DNA of 59,089 bases from Acidobacteriota bacterium (GCA_003223295.1 QHYM01000115.1:1-59089), one strand, 5' to 3'; numbered from the stretch's first letter, positions 7,442-18,460 are shown. A program made the numbers and translations. Notes: generated from the sequence alone by a model not told the origin.

Positions 7442-8206
7442 ATGTCGACCCTGAATCGCGCGGAATTGGACCGGCTCGAAAAGCGTGAGCTGCAGCTCAC
7501 CATCCTGGCCGCGGTGTTTGTGCTTGTGCTCGCCGGCGGCCTGACGGCGTTCATGTATCCGCTGGTTTTCCTCCATCCCGTGGGCAACAAGTGGACTCTG
7601 CGCGTGGCGTTTTTCGGCTTTTGCGGACTAACGCTGCTGTTTGTCGGCTACCTCCTGGAGCGGCAGCGCACGGTGCGCCAGTTGAAGCAGCAACTGCTGG
7701 CGGAGCTGGAGCGCAACGTGACGTTGCAGCATCAGGCCAGCGTGGATTTGCTGCACTCCATGCCGGACCAGAATTATTTTTGGGACCGTCTGACCATGGA
7801 ATTCCGCCGGGCCATGACCATGCAGAAAACACTTTCGCTGCTGCTGCTAAAAGGCAAGGCTGCCGCGGGCTCAGGGAAGCTGAACGAGGACGCCGACGCC
7901 GCGTGGAGCGATGCGGCAAAAGCGATGTCCCGCAAGCTGCGGCCCACGGATTCCATTTACCGGCTCGGACCTGACATTTTCGCGCTGGTCCTGCCGGAAA
8001 CGGATGCGTTGAATGCGAAGCGCGTTGCTGTTCGTCTGCAGGAAGAGCTGCAAGACGTCCGAACGAAGTACGGCAAAGCGTTTGACATCACCACGCACAA
8101 CTACCCACAGGATGCTCAGAGCGCTCACGAGTTGGAAGACATCGTGAAGTCGCTGCTTCCCCAGCAGGAAGAGTGGGAAGCTCCCGTTCCCGCCGAAGCG
8201 AAGTAG
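7442..8206 (+). CDS. Membrane protein with degenerate GGDEF-like domain
   Basis: 254 aa from ATG 7442; an upstream in-frame TTG at 7406 is less likely. Two transmembrane helices (about residues 16-37 and 49-66) flank a short loop, then a coiled region and a domain resembling diguanylate cyclase. The signature loop reads RLGPDIF where active enzymes have R-x-G-G-D/E-E-F, so two of the key positions are altered and cyclic-di-GMP synthesis is unlikely. It may bind nucleotide or act as a scaffold. It stands alone, 226 bp from the gene before it. Confidence 0.65.
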   Translation: MSTLNRAELDRLEKRELQLTILAAVFVLVLAGGLTAFMYPLVFLHPVGNKWTLRVAFFGFCGLTLLFVGYLLERQRTVRQLKQQLLAELERNVTLQHQASVDLLHSMPDQNYFWDRLTMEFRRAMTMQKTLSLLLLKGKAAAGSGKLNEDADAAWSDAAKAMSRKLRPTDSIYRLGPDIFALVLPETDALNAKRVAVRLQEELQDVRTKYGKAFDITTHNYPQDAQSAHELEDIVKSLLPQQEEWEAPVPAEAK

Positions 8207-8264
8207 AAGGCTCGTAGCGCTCTTTCGATCCCTCCAACTCCAGCTTGTAACTCTGAGTGCGTGT

Positions 8265-8362
8265 CATCCTGAGCGAAGGATCTCAACTAGCGCTCGGCTC
8301 ATTGCTTGAGATCGCTTGAGATTCTTCGCCCATCCTCTTCGGATGCGCTCAGAATGACAACC
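8265..8362. repeat. Dispersed GTCATCCTGAGC-type repeat
   Basis: Intergenic DNA containing GTCATCCTGAGCGAAGGATC and, about 60 bp on, the near-inverted GATGCGCTCAGAATGACAAC, so the ends can pair around a central section with two copies of CTTGAGAT. Related sequences occur at about 10310-10365 and 51661-51715. It lies between two genes and after the stop of the GGDEF-like gene. Confidence 0.55.
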
Positions 8363-8393
8363 TTTTCAGCCTATCGCCAAGTTTCAGCAAGCA

Positions 8394-9578
8394 TCAGTCA
8401 AGCGCATGCTTTAAGTCGTCGATCAAATCTTCTTTGTCTTCCAGGCCCATGGAGACGCGAACAGTGCCCGGGCTGACGCCGGCGCGGCGCAATTCTTCGT
8501 CACTCATGTTGTAGTGCGAGCTGTAGGCGGGCAGAATGACGAGCGACTCGACGCCGCCGAGACTCGCCGCCAGCAGAAACAGACGCACGCGATCGCAGAA
8601 GCGCCGCGCGGCAGGCAAACCACCCTTCATATCAAACGCGAGCATCGAACCGAATCCACGCATCTGTTTGGCAGCAAGTTGGTGATCGGGATGGGACTGC
8701 AATCCGGGATAGTGCACGCGCTCGACTTTCGGATGCCTTTCCAAAAATGTTGCGACGGTCATGGCATTCTCGCACTGCCGCTGGACGCGCACGCCGAGCG
8801 TCTTGACGCCGCGAATAAGAAGGTACGCCGCGCCGGGATCCATGGACCCGCCAAGATAAATGATCATGTGGCGCACTTTGTCCATCCACTCTTCGTTGCC
8901 GACGGAAACTCCCGCGATGATGTCCGAATGGCCGGCGAGGGCTTTCGTGGCGCTGTGCACGACCATGTCGTAGCCCAGCGCGATGGGGTTCTGCAACACG
9001 GGCGTGGCAAAGGTGTTGTCGATGAGGGAGACGAGCTTGTGTTTCTTGGCGAAGGCTACGGCTTTTTCAATGTCCACGAGGCGCAGAGTGGGATTCGTGG
9101 GCGTCTCGACATAGAGGGCCTTGGTGCGCGGCGTGACAAGTTTCTCGACGCCGCAGAGGTCGGGGCCCACGTGGTGAACGGTAATGCCCATGTTGGGAAA
9201 AACGTCGCGCATCAGCCTGTAGGTGCCGCCGTAAAGCTGCGCGGTGGAGATGAGCTCGTCGCCAGCTTTCAGCGCCGCTAGGAGCGAGTGGGAAATGGCG
9301 GCCATGCCGGAGGCGGCGACGACGGCGGCTTCCGCGCCTTCGAGCGCGGCGATTTTCTTTTCCGCGACGCTTAGAGTGGGATTGCCGTAGCGCGTATAGA
9401 TGTAGGCCTTGTTCTTCCCTTCCGCCCACTCCTTCATTTCTTCCGTGTTGGAGAAAGTGAACGTGGAAGAGCGAATGATCTCCGTCACGATGGGGCCGTT
9501 GACGCCATAGCGATCGGGCTCGCCGCCGTGAATCGCTTTTGTTTGTGGACCGAGGCTGGACTGTTTTCCGGTTTTCAT
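8394..9578 (-). CDS. Trans-sulfuration PLP enzyme (cystathionine gamma-synthase / gamma-lyase / methionine gamma-lyase family)
   Basis: 394 aa. Cys/Met-metabolism PLP fold: the N-terminal TKAIHGGEPDRYG, YTRYGNPT (phosphate and active-site loop from the partner subunit), and the PLP-binding lysine in HSATKALAGHSD (about residue 208). The start at 9578 was chosen because family members begin shortly before the TKAIH motif; an open frame continues 67 codons upstream through low-complexity DNA. Family members interconvert cysteine, homocysteine and methionine precursors; which reaction is catalysed cannot be told by eye. No SAM riboswitch is visible upstream, but a G-rich tract with G-quadruplex potential is. 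Confidence 0.88.
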   Translation of the reverse strand: MKTGKQSSLGPQTKAIHGGEPDRYGVNGPIVTEIIRSSTFTFSNTEEMKEWAEGKNKAYIYTRYGNPTLSVAEKKIAALEGAEAAVVAASGMAAISHSLLAALKAGDELISTAQLYGGTYRLMRDVFPNMGITVHHVGPDLCGVEKLVTPRTKALYVETPTNPTLRLVDIEKAVAFAKKHKLVSLIDNTFATPVLQNPIALGYDMVVHSATKALAGHSDIIAGVSVGNEEWMDKVRHMIIYLGGSMDPGAAYLLIRGVKTLGVRVQRQCENAMTVATFLERHPKVERVHYPGLQSHPDHQLAAKQMRGFGSMLAFDMKGGLPAARRFCDRVRLFLLAASLGGVESLVILPAYSSHYNMSDEELRRAGVSPGTVRVSMGLEDKEDLIDDLKHALD

Positions 9579-9714
9579 GGAAGCCAGTTTGCGCTCAGTG
9601 GAGGAAGGAAAACAGGCTCCAAATTGGCGGGCGGGACGGGAGTGATTCGTTTTTAGTTCTAAGTTGTAAGCAGAGGAGGAGAGCGGAGAGGCAAGGAAGG
9701 TGGAGTGGAGAGGG

Positions 9715-9740
9715 CCCCCCACCCACCCCCCAGCCACCCC
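9715..9740 (-). promoter_or_regulatory. Potential G-quadruplex in the leader of the PLP-enzyme gene
   Basis: On the minus strand, which is the coding strand of the PLP-enzyme gene, there are G-tracts of 4, 6, 3 and 6 bases separated by 5, 1 and 1 bases, satisfying the four-tract G3+N1-7 rule. It lies about 137 bp upstream of the start codon. Confidence 0.4.
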
Positions 9741-10425
9741 GGGTACCGTTTGATGGTTATCAAAACAAAGGACTTGCAAATTGGGCAGTTCGTAATTAGT
9801 TGAAAAGAAAGAAGTTCAGAAAGTGTGGCAAAACGAGGGCAATTCGTAACTTGTTAAAAAGAGAGCGAGGGCAAAGTGCCTAACGGGTGAGCAAGCGGAG
9901 CGAACAGACCAGCAGTGGGAGTTGTTTTGAGAGACCGCGGGGCGGGGACGCATAAAATGCAGGCCTGAACCTGCAAACCTTAGGGAAGGATAGCAGGTTA
10001 TCAGCCATTGGTTAAATATTATGTGGGGAACGGGCGAAATCGAGGGTTGAATGGCAAGAATGGCCGGGTGCGTGGTTTCCGGAGACAAGAGGACGCGAGT
10101 AATGGCCTTCGCGTCCATGGGGCGGAAGGATAACACGGTGGACGTAGGGAGGGGCACGATTAGGGGAATTGGGCAGTGGCCAGTTTGAATTTTGACCCCT
10201 ATCGTCACGATCTAGAAAACTCAGACTCACTCGCTACCGGGAATTGGCAAGCAGGGAGCGGCAATGCTGAGCCGCTACAGATGTTCTCAGTGGCCGTGCT
10301 GACGCTTAGATCAAGCCAGGATCCTTCGCTTCGCCTGCTTGCCGCAGGCAGGCTCGGGATGACAGTTTTGAGCGGTGGTGGGAAAAGGGAGTGGGATGTG
10401 GCTGTGGCCTACAGGGATCGGAAGC

Positions 10426-10450
10426 GGGCGGGGCAAAACCCCGCCCCTAC
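10426..10450. repeat. Hairpin repeat ending CCCCTAC
   Basis: GGGCGGGG-CAAAA-CCCCGCCC is a perfect 8-bp stem followed by CTAC. Hairpins with the same CCCCTACA-type end occur at 29552-29579, 30176-30200, 37655-37676 and 56963-56987, always between genes. Confidence 0.55.
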
Positions 10451-10554
10451 AAGGGACAAGGCGGCCGCCGGGCAAAAGGTAACCTCACCGAGGATGGCGG
10501 CACATGGAGGGCGCAGCAATGCTGCGCGCCAACAAATGACAACCTGCCTTTAGG

Positions 10555-11817
10555 TCAGATTTTCAGGAACAGCTTCCGGCGGTACATCCAGAGCAGCATG
10601 AGCCAATAGCACAGCAGAACCGCGGCCCCGGTGAAAAATGGTTGCAGGCCTGCGCCGGCAAAGCGGAAGAAGTTCGGACCCAGGTGGATCCGGAAGCTGC
10701 TAACAAAAAACTCCTCGAAGAAGTGCGCAATGCAGTAGGCCGCAATCGAGTTCATGCCGATGACCACCAGCGGGAACGCCCACTCTTTGTAGCCTTTCAC
10801 GTCAATCACCCAGCTGAAAGCAGCCAGGAACAAAAAGCAGACGCCACCGCTGAAGATGGTCCAGGAGGGCGTCCAGATGCGCTTCACGACAGGGCAAATG
10901 CCTGAGTAATGCAGTGCCAAACCGAGAACAATTCCTGCCAGGCCAGCAATCAACAACTTTTCCATCGGGATGTTCGGCCGGGATCCGCGCAGCCAACTCC
11001 CCGCAATCAAGCCGAGGATCATCGTCCCCAGTGTAGGGATAAAACTCAATGTGAGGTAACCGCCCTCGTTGTAAACAAACGGATGCTCGCGAGGAAAGAG
11101 ATTCAGGAACCACTGGTCGAAACGGTTTCCGAAATTGTAGTTCTTGTTCCAATGCGCAGCGAATCCCGCATAGTTGTGCTGCGCGTTCCACTCCGCCGAA
11201 ACGCCGACGCTTGGCCAGTCGAAATTCCCAGGCGCTGCAGGATACACGGCCCAAAGCAGCCAATATCCCACAAGAATGATCGCGAGCGTGACCCAGACCC
11301 ACTTCAGCGATTGCACTTTAAAGGAAAAATATCCAAGCAGAAACAAGAACGGATAGCCGAAGCCGATCTGCGAGAGGGTATCCTCAAAAGTGAAATACGT
11401 AATGGAATGGTTCATCGAGCGAAGGAACACGCCTAGCGCAGCCAGCGCGAAGGAACGCCACAGCGTGTGCCGGAATAATTCCGCGAAGCTCGTGCCTTTG
11501 GCCATGCGGCTGGCGATGGAATACGGCAGCGCCACGCCGACAAGGAAAGAGAATCCCGGTTGAATCGTATCGTGCAGGGAGCAGCCGAACCACTCCGTAT
11601 GCGTTTGATTGAAAGCCAGGACTTTCCAAAACAAGCTGTTGGGGTAGGCCGCCGACACGCGCGAAAGCTGCAGCACCTCCGCCATCATCAGCAGCATGAC
11701 CAATCCGCGGTACGCGTCAACGGAAACGTTTCGGGCTGACGCGACTCCGGGAGGCGTCGTCTGCCGCGCGATGGGCGGCGTTTCCGTGACGGGCGTTGTT
11801 TGAGTCACTGTAGCCAT
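10555..11817 (-). CDS. DUF5009 / heparan-alpha-glucosaminide N-acetyltransferase-like membrane protein
   Basis: 420 aa, about ten transmembrane helices after a 30-residue polar N-terminus. The motif [18 protein letters not shown] at the first helix, [20 protein letters not shown] soon after, and an overall layout of short loops match the NagX/HGSNAT group, membrane proteins that move acetyl groups across the membrane onto sugars. The usual family start (RxxSxDxxRG) is present as [10 protein letters not shown]. The substrate is unknown; a role in cell-wall or exopolysaccharide acetylation is plausible. It is single, 80 bp below the end of the EF-G-like gene on the same strand. Confidence 0.8.
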   Translation of the reverse strand: MATVTQTTPVTETPPIARQTTPPGVASARNVSVDAYRGLVMLLMMAEVLQLSRVSAAYPNSLFWKVLAFNQTHTEWFGCSLHDTIQPGFSFLVGVALPYSIASRMAKGTSFAELFRHTLWRSFALAALGVFLRSMNHSITYFTFEDTLSQIGFGYPFLFLLGYFSFKVQSLKWVWVTLAIILVGYWLLWAVYPAAPGNFDWPSVGVSAEWNAQHNYAGFAAHWNKNYNFGNRFDQWFLNLFPREHPFVYNEGGYLTLSFIPTLGTMILGLIAGSWLRGSRPNIPMEKLLIAGLAGIVLGLALHYSGICPVVKRIWTPSWTIFSGGVCFLFLAAFSWVIDVKGYKEWAFPLVVIGMNSIAAYCIAHFFEEFFVSSFRIHLGPNFFRFAGAGLQPFFTGAAVLLCYWLMLLWMYRRKLFLKI

Positions 11818-11897
11818 AAGAGCTCACCCACCTTCTACGCAACAATCTTGGTCCCTTGCGCCGATCGGTTTACGTCGTGGCCGCAAAGAAGAAGAAA

Positions 11898-14039
11898 TCA
11901 TGCTTCTTCTTCGACCAGGGCTTCGCCGTGCGCCATCTTGTGCGCGGCGATAACTTTTTCCGCGAGTTCGTTGGGCACGTAATCGTAGTGCGAGAACTCC
12001 ATCGAATAAGTGGCACGGCCCTGCGTTTTGGAAGTGAGGTCGGTCGCGTAGCTGAGCATCTCGGCGAGCGGCACCTGGCCCTTGATGATCACGTTGTGGC
12101 CGCGGGCTTCGCTGCCGGAAATGCGGCCGCGCCGCGAGCTGAGGTCGCCCATCAAGTCCCCGGAATATTGATCCGGCGCGTAGACTTCGACGTTCATGAT
12201 GGGTTCGAGGAGCGCGGGGCGCGCCTGCTTCATGGCTTCCTTGAACGCGAGGGAGCCGGCAATCTTGAAGGCGATGTCGGAAGAATCCACATCGTGGTAT
12301 TTGCCGTCGTAGAGAATGGCACGGAAATCCGTGACCGGGAACCCAGCGAGATAGCCGCGTGCCGCGGAATCGCGAATTCCCTTCTCGACGGACGGAATCC
12401 AGTTTTTCGGGATGGCGCCGCCGAAAATGTCGTCGACAAATTCGATGCCCTTGCCGCGCTCGACGGGCTCCATCTTGACGCGGCACACACCGAATTGCCC
12501 GTGCCCGCCGGATTGCTTCTTGTGCTTGCCTTCGGCGTCGGCCTTTCCGCGGATGGTTTCGCGATAAGGAACTTTCGGAGGCTTGAGCGTGAGATTGACG
12601 TTGTAGCGCTTCTGGAGCTTGGCGACGACAACTTCGATGTGCTGCTGGCCGGAGCCGGCGAGCAGAAATTCCTTAGTCTGCGGGTCGCGGGAGAAGCGCA
12701 GGGCGCCGTCTTCCTCGAGAATTTTATGGATGCCCACGCCAATCTTGTCTTCGTCGGCGCGGCTCTTGGGCTCAATCGCAAAAGTGATGGACGGCTCCGG
12801 CAAACGCGCCGGCGTGTAATAAATCGGTGCGCCTTTATCGCCCAGCGTTTCGCCGGTGGTGGTTTCCTTCAGCTTGGCGATGGCGCCGATGTCACCGGCG
12901 TGGAGCTCGCCGGTTTCGGTGAGCTGTTTGCCCTGCACCGACTGGATATGCTGAAAGCGTTCGGGAAGATTGCGATGGTAGTTGAAAAGTGTGGCGTCGT
13001 TTTTGAGCACGCCGCTTTTGACCTTGAAATAATTGATGCGGCCAGCAAAAGGATCGGCAAGCGTTTTAAAGACGAAGAGAGAGAGGGGCTGGCTGTCGTC
13101 GTATTTGCGTTCGACACGATCGGCCTTGCCGGCGGGATCTTTGTAACCGACCTGCGCGTGCTCGTCGGGATGAGGAAAAGCATCGGCAAGAAACGTGAGC
13201 AGGCTGGCGGTGCCGATATTGTGCAGCGCGGAGGTCATCAGCACAGGAAAGATTTTTTCGGCGACGATGGCTTTGCGCACGGCGGGAATCAGGTCGTGAA
13301 TGGGGATGGTGCCTTCGCGGAAGAATTCCTCCATCATCGCGTCGTCGCCTTCGGCAATCATTTCCACGAGTTGCTCGTGGGCTTCCTTGGCTTCGTCGGC
13401 GAGCGCGGCGGGAATTTCCTCGATGGTTGGCTTGCCATCGCCATCGGGCTTGTAGGTGTGGGCCTTCATGGCCACCAAGTCGATCACGCCGCGAAATCCT
13501 TTCTCCGAGCCAATCGGCAACTGCAAAGCGACGACGTTGCGGCCAAATACATCCTGGAGCGATTCCATCGAGCGTTCGAAGCTCGAAAGCTCGCGGTCCA
13601 TCCAGGTGAGCACAAACGCGCGGGGGATATCGTACTCGGTGCAGTAATCCCAGACTTTCTCCGTGGTGACCTGCGCGCCCACGTGCGCGTCCACGGTGAT
13701 GAGCGCGGCGTCCGCGGCGATCAGCGAGGCCTTGGCTTCGGTAATGAACGTGGAATAGCCGGGAAGATCGATAAAATTAATTCTGACTTTGTCGGACGAG
13801 CCGGAGGGGCCTGTCGGCGTCGCGGGCCACTCGGCGAAAGCCAGGCCCGTTTGAATGGATATTTTTCGCGCCACTTCTTCATCGTCCCAATCGGTAGTGG
13901 CGGTGCCTTCCGCAACTTTTCCCCACCGCGGCGTCATGCCCGCGGTGTGCAGCAACGACGACACCAGTTGCGTCTTGCCGGTGCCGCCGTGACCTACAAT
14001 GCCAACGTTTCGAATGTCCTTGGTGAGATAGGATTTCAT
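11898..14039 (-). CDS. EF-G paralogue (translational GTPase-like) with degenerate G domain
   Basis: 713 aa from ATG 14039, preceded by AAAGGTGGAG. The full EF-G architecture is present: G domain (P-loop GHGGTGKT), domain II, III, IV (around SGGHGQFGVC) and V. Several G-domain signatures deviate: switch II reads DLPGYSTF instead of DTPGHVDF, losing the catalytic histidine; the guanine-specificity motif is TWMD instead of NKMD; and switch I has RKIS where EF-G has RGIT. It therefore belongs to the accessory EF-G2-like group rather than the main elongation factor, and may bind GTP weakly or hydrolyse it slowly. It stands apart from rpsL/rpsG/tuf genes, where the main EF-G gene normally lies. Confidence 0.85.
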   Translation of the reverse strand: MKSYLTKDIRNVGIVGHGGTGKTQLVSSLLHTAGMTPRWGKVAEGTATTDWDDEEVARKISIQTGLAFAEWPATPTGPSGSSDKVRINFIDLPGYSTFITEAKASLIAADAALITVDAHVGAQVTTEKVWDYCTEYDIPRAFVLTWMDRELSSFERSMESLQDVFGRNVVALQLPIGSEKGFRGVIDLVAMKAHTYKPDGDGKPTIEEIPAALADEAKEAHEQLVEMIAEGDDAMMEEFFREGTIPIHDLIPAVRKAIVAEKIFPVLMTSALHNIGTASLLTFLADAFPHPDEHAQVGYKDPAGKADRVERKYDDSQPLSLFVFKTLADPFAGRINYFKVKSGVLKNDATLFNYHRNLPERFQHIQSVQGKQLTETGELHAGDIGAIAKLKETTTGETLGDKGAPIYYTPARLPEPSITFAIEPKSRADEDKIGVGIHKILEEDGALRFSRDPQTKEFLLAGSGQQHIEVVVAKLQKRYNVNLTLKPPKVPYRETIRGKADAEGKHKKQSGGHGQFGVCRVKMEPVERGKGIEFVDDIFGGAIPKNWIPSVEKGIRDSAARGYLAGFPVTDFRAILYDGKYHDVDSSDIAFKIAGSLAFKEAMKQARPALLEPIMNVEVYAPDQYSGDLMGDLSSRRGRISGSEARGHNVIIKGQVPLAEMLSYATDLTSKTQGRATYSMEFSHYDYVPNELAEKVIAAHKMAHGEALVEEEA

Positions 14040-14649
14040 GCGAACTCCACCTTTTCTGCGATCGATGGGCGATCGCGGCGAAAGTCCGCCACCTGGTTCT
14101 TCAAGCGCGGGCCTGCGCCTGAGCAAGTTTTCAACTTAGGAGGAAGAGCGTGCCTTCGTTCACGGCGAACGCTTTGCGGTTCTTTTCCCCCGGTGTTCGA
14201 GGGTCCCTGGGTCTCCGAGCGGGCGGAGGCGAAGGAGAATCGAAAGATTCCCTGGAACGCTCTTCTTTCACGGCGGATGCTAGCACAGGGGTTTGCCGGC
14301 GGCAACGAAGGTCGTAGAAAAAAGCGGCAGAATTCTTTGCGGGCAGCGAAATTTTCTCAGATTGGAACTGTGGAAAGTCGTGCTGAACGAGGACAAAATT
14401 GCAGGGACTAGTACCAGGGAAACATTCGTATTCGTCGCTCTCACGCCTGTTAGTTGTTGGCAGCGCGAGAGTTAGCCGCGGACAGGAATTGCATCCTTGG
14501 GCCACGCTTTTGCAATGCAGGTAGGGGGTCTTCGGGTGAAGACGCAAACCACACAGCAGGGTTCATGATCAGCGTAAGAAAAGGGTGCGGAAGATTTCTG
14601 CCTGAGTAGCGTCGCGAGATGGAGCCGAGAAATTCGAGGAGGAACGAGA
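14040..14649. other. 610-bp divergent intergenic region
   Basis: Lies between the divergent EF-G-like and coiled-coil genes. A perfect GTCTTC-GGGT-GAAGAC palindrome is at 14528-14543. No clear promoter, RNA gene or open frame of quality is seen. Confidence 0.5.
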
Positions 14650-15609
14650 ATGGAAGAGAACCGGGAGAACCAAGAGATTCAGAAAGAAAGCGGGTGGGAA
14701 AGCGGGCTGAGCGGAATTAACCGCTGGCTGGTAATCGGAGCAGTGGCTCTGCTGATCGCGGCGGGTGTCGCGTTTGGCTATGGTTACCGGCAGCAACTCA
14801 CCGTCGGCCACCTGACCGCACAACAGTCCGTGGCCACAGCAACGATCGACCAACTGCAGAACCAGCTCAACAACGTGAATGCAAAGCTGAATGACATGGC
14901 GGCTGCGCAACAGGCCGCCGCGCAAGAGGCAGAGCAAAAGAAGGCCCGTGCGGCAGCAGCAGCAAAGCACGGCGCGCCGGTGGATAAGCGCTACAAGCAG
15001 TTGCAAGCGCAATTGGAAGACCAGGAAAAGCAGTTGAAGGACACGCAAGACCTGGTGGCGAAGAACAGGACAGAGCTCGAGACGAGCCTCAGTTCGACGA
15101 AGGACGAGCTCAACGGGTCTATCGCTAAAACGCATGACGACTTGGTGGTGTTGCAACGGCGCGGCGAGCGCGACTATTTCGAATTCGACCTGAGCAAATC
15201 GAAACAGTTCCAGCGCTTCGGCCCGCTGACGCTGTCGCTGCGCAGGACTGACGCCAAGCACATGAACTACGACTTGATGATGGTGGTGGACGACAACCAG
15301 CTCAACAAGAAGAGAGTGAATCTCTACGAGCCGATCTGGATCCACGCGGAGAGCAGTGGACAGCCGGTACAAATCGTGGTGAACAAGATCGGGAGGAACG
15401 AAGTCCACGGCTACATCAGCGCGCCGAAGTACAAGGAATCTGAACTGGCTGCGGCTTCTGCGAGCCCAGCGACCCTGACTCCAGTCTCTGACAAAACGCA
15501 AACGGACCCGAATCGGCCGAATCAGCAACCCGATCAGCCGCAGACACAACAGCCACCGACACCGCAGACACCGCCTCCGCAGCCGGAGTCCCCGCGGCCA
15601 CAGTTGTAG
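14650..15609 (+). CDS. Membrane-anchored coiled-coil protein of unknown function
   Basis: 319 aa. One transmembrane helix (about residues 26-46) after a polar cytoplasmic N-terminus, then a long Gln/Ala/Lys-rich coiled coil (about 55-165), a compact domain (about 170-265, around DYFEFDLSKSKQFQRFGPLTL) and a Pro/Gln-rich tail. The domain order suggests an envelope-spanning scaffold or a sensor stalk. GAGGAGG precedes the ATG. It has no operon partner: the neighbour downstream is a decayed gene on the other strand. I do not recognise a named family. Confidence 0.7.
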   Translation: MEENRENQEIQKESGWESGLSGINRWLVIGAVALLIAAGVAFGYGYRQQLTVGHLTAQQSVATATIDQLQNQLNNVNAKLNDMAAAQQAAAQEAEQKKARAAAAAKHGAPVDKRYKQLQAQLEDQEKQLKDTQDLVAKNRTELETSLSSTKDELNGSIAKTHDDLVVLQRRGERDYFEFDLSKSKQFQRFGPLTLSLRRTDAKHMNYDLMMVVDDNQLNKKRVNLYEPIWIHAESSGQPVQIVVNKIGRNEVHGYISAPKYKESELAAASASPATLTPVSDKTQTDPNRPNQQPDQPQTQQPPTPQTPPPQPESPRPQL

Positions 15610-15727
15610 AGTCGAATCGTCAATTCATTTGACTTGTATGGCAGGGCGTTGCATAGACGCCCTGCTTTTGTTTTGCGCGATTCCCGAAACTCGATTTCCA
15701 AAAACACTCTTCAAGCAAAAACGGGGG

Positions 15728-17087
<1,360 letters not shown>

Positions 17088-17554
17088 GAGCAAACCTCCC
17101 CGGAGGATGACCCCAGGCTGCCATTATCATATAGCTACTACACAAGGGAAGTGCCCCAGGACTTTAGACATCCTCGCTCAGGTTTTTAGGAGAGAGAGAA
17201 CTATGCGATCGAGTCCTTCCTCTCGTAGCCAGCGCACGAAAGGACAGGAAGCCGGGGATACTTCGAGAATTGGGGATCGCTGAGTGACAGTTTGCAAAAA
17301 ATAAAGGCGGAACCGCGCGAGGATTCGATTCGGCGGCAATGCACGCACGTGCCGCAGAGACCAGGTTGCTGCTCGGATCTTGCAGAAGTTGCAATTTCTT
17401 TCACGGAAACAGAATAGCTCAGGGCATCACTAAAGTGCCAAACTGGAGCTGTGCGGTTGCTTTAGGCCAAGGGCCGTGACTTACTCGAACCTAGCCCACG
17501 GCACAATCGTCACAAGCTTACCCACGCACTGCTAGACTTTCTTTGGCATCCAAG
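17088..17554. other. 467-bp intergenic region
   Basis: Lies between the decayed protease and the outer-membrane protein gene, which diverge. A 26-codon open frame at 17203-17283 has a fair AGGAGAG ribosome site but no recognisable features. Nothing else is supported. Confidence 0.4.
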
Positions 17555-18430
17555 ATGACACTCTCCTTCAGTCCACGCTTACTGCGTAGAGTAATCGCGC
17601 TTTTCCTTTTTGGATTTGCCGTTCGAGCGAACGCGCTTGCGCAAGAAGCCGGGGGACAACAGGGACAGTCCTCGGAGCAAAGCAAACCCGGCGATTCAGG
17701 AGAGCAGGAAAACACTTCTGGAGACATTGCCGCCGTTCCGAACCGGCCTACGTTTGCCTCCACGGCGGAAATGGTGCAACTCGGCGTGTTCGAGATTGAA
17801 TACGGACTGGAAGCGGCCGATGGACATCAAAATATCAACGGACTTTTGAAGTGGGGCGCCGTCAAGAATCTTGAACTGTGGTTTCTCAATAACCCAATCG
17901 AACGGGATGCCGGAACCGCAGGGCTGGGCGATTCCGGAGCGGGGTTCAAATACAAATTGTTTCCACAGAAAAAGGCGCGGCCAACCCTGTCGTTTCTCTA
18001 CGTGGCCACCATTCCGACGGCGCGGCCGCAACTTGGAGCAGGGGCCGTGCAGCACTTAGCTCAGTTTCTGGTCAGCAAGGATTTCGGCAAACATCATTTT
18101 GATGTCAACGAAGGTGTGCAGTTTGTTGGAAGACCGGGCACCTCCGGATTTGACCGCAGGTATTTCAGCGCCCTTTCCTACTTTCATCCCATCAGAGGGA
18201 AGTGGGGATACACGGCCGAAATTGCAGGATACAGCCGCGCGAGCGCTGCAAACCCAGCGACGATGACCATCCTTGTCGCGCCAACTTACAACCTGTCCTC
18301 TCGTCTGGTTTTCGATGGAGGCGTGTACGTCGGAGCCTATGGAAGCTTGCCCCGCGTCACATTTTTCTTTGGGTTAACCTATTCCTTCGCCGATCTTTAC
18401 CATCGGCATCACGCTTCCCGAACTCCGTGA
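17555..18430 (+). CDS. Putative outer-membrane beta-barrel / transporter-like protein
   Basis: About 291 aa. A signal peptide (hydrophobic core LFLFGFAVRANALA) is followed by a Gln/Ser-rich linker and then alternating beta strands (for example NLELWFLNNPIE, KWGYTAEIAGYSR, RVTFFFGLTYSF), consistent with an outer-membrane barrel of the kind annotated as transporter or MetA-pathway phenol-degradation family. The ATG at 17555 is used; an in-frame TTG four codons upstream is possible, and neither has a good ribosome site. It converges with the next gene (30 bp between stops). No substrate can be proposed. Confidence 0.6.
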   Translation: MTLSFSPRLLRRVIALFLFGFAVRANALAQEAGGQQGQSSEQSKPGDSGEQENTSGDIAAVPNRPTFASTAEMVQLGVFEIEYGLEAADGHQNINGLLKWGAVKNLELWFLNNPIERDAGTAGLGDSGAGFKYKLFPQKKARPTLSFLYVATIPTARPQLGAGAVQHLAQFLVSKDFGKHHFDVNEGVQFVGRPGTSGFDRRYFSALSYFHPIRGKWGYTAEIAGYSRASAANPATMTILVAPTYNLSSRLVFDGGVYVGAYGSLPRVTFFFGLTYSFADLYHRHHASRTP

Positions 18431-18460
18431 ACTCTTCTCGATAGCGCAAGTCTCCCCCAG

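Larger units (their letters stand above)
9579..10554. other. 976-bp gene-free region with repeats
   Basis: No convincing gene. Contents: a G-quadruplex-like tract (9715-9740, minus strand); two degenerate copies of GGGCARTTCGTAA (about 9782 and 9836); a section of a dispersed GGATCC...CGGGATGACAG repeat with an internal GCCTGC/GCAGGC hairpin (10310-10365); a perfect GGGCGGGG/CCCCGCCC hairpin followed by CCTAC (10426-10450); and GCGCAGCA/TGCTGCGC just below the end of the next minus-strand gene. A 130-codon minus-strand open frame (9816-10208) shows no recognisable features and overlaps the repeats. Confidence 0.6.

Noticed and set aside
9579-9778. SAM riboswitch ahead of the PLP enzyme
   Set aside because: None of the conserved helices of SAM riboswitches could be found in the leader.
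9816-10208. 130-codon minus-strand frame in the gene-free region
   Set aside because: Low-complexity, no ribosome site, overlaps repeated DNA.
11856-14411. 851-codon plus-strand open frame
   Set aside because: It is exactly antisense to the EF-G-like gene, whose full domain set is on the minus strand; long shadow frames are common in GC-rich genes.
17203-17283. 26-codon open frame with AGGAGAG site
   Set aside because: No recognisable features and no neighbour on that strand to support it.
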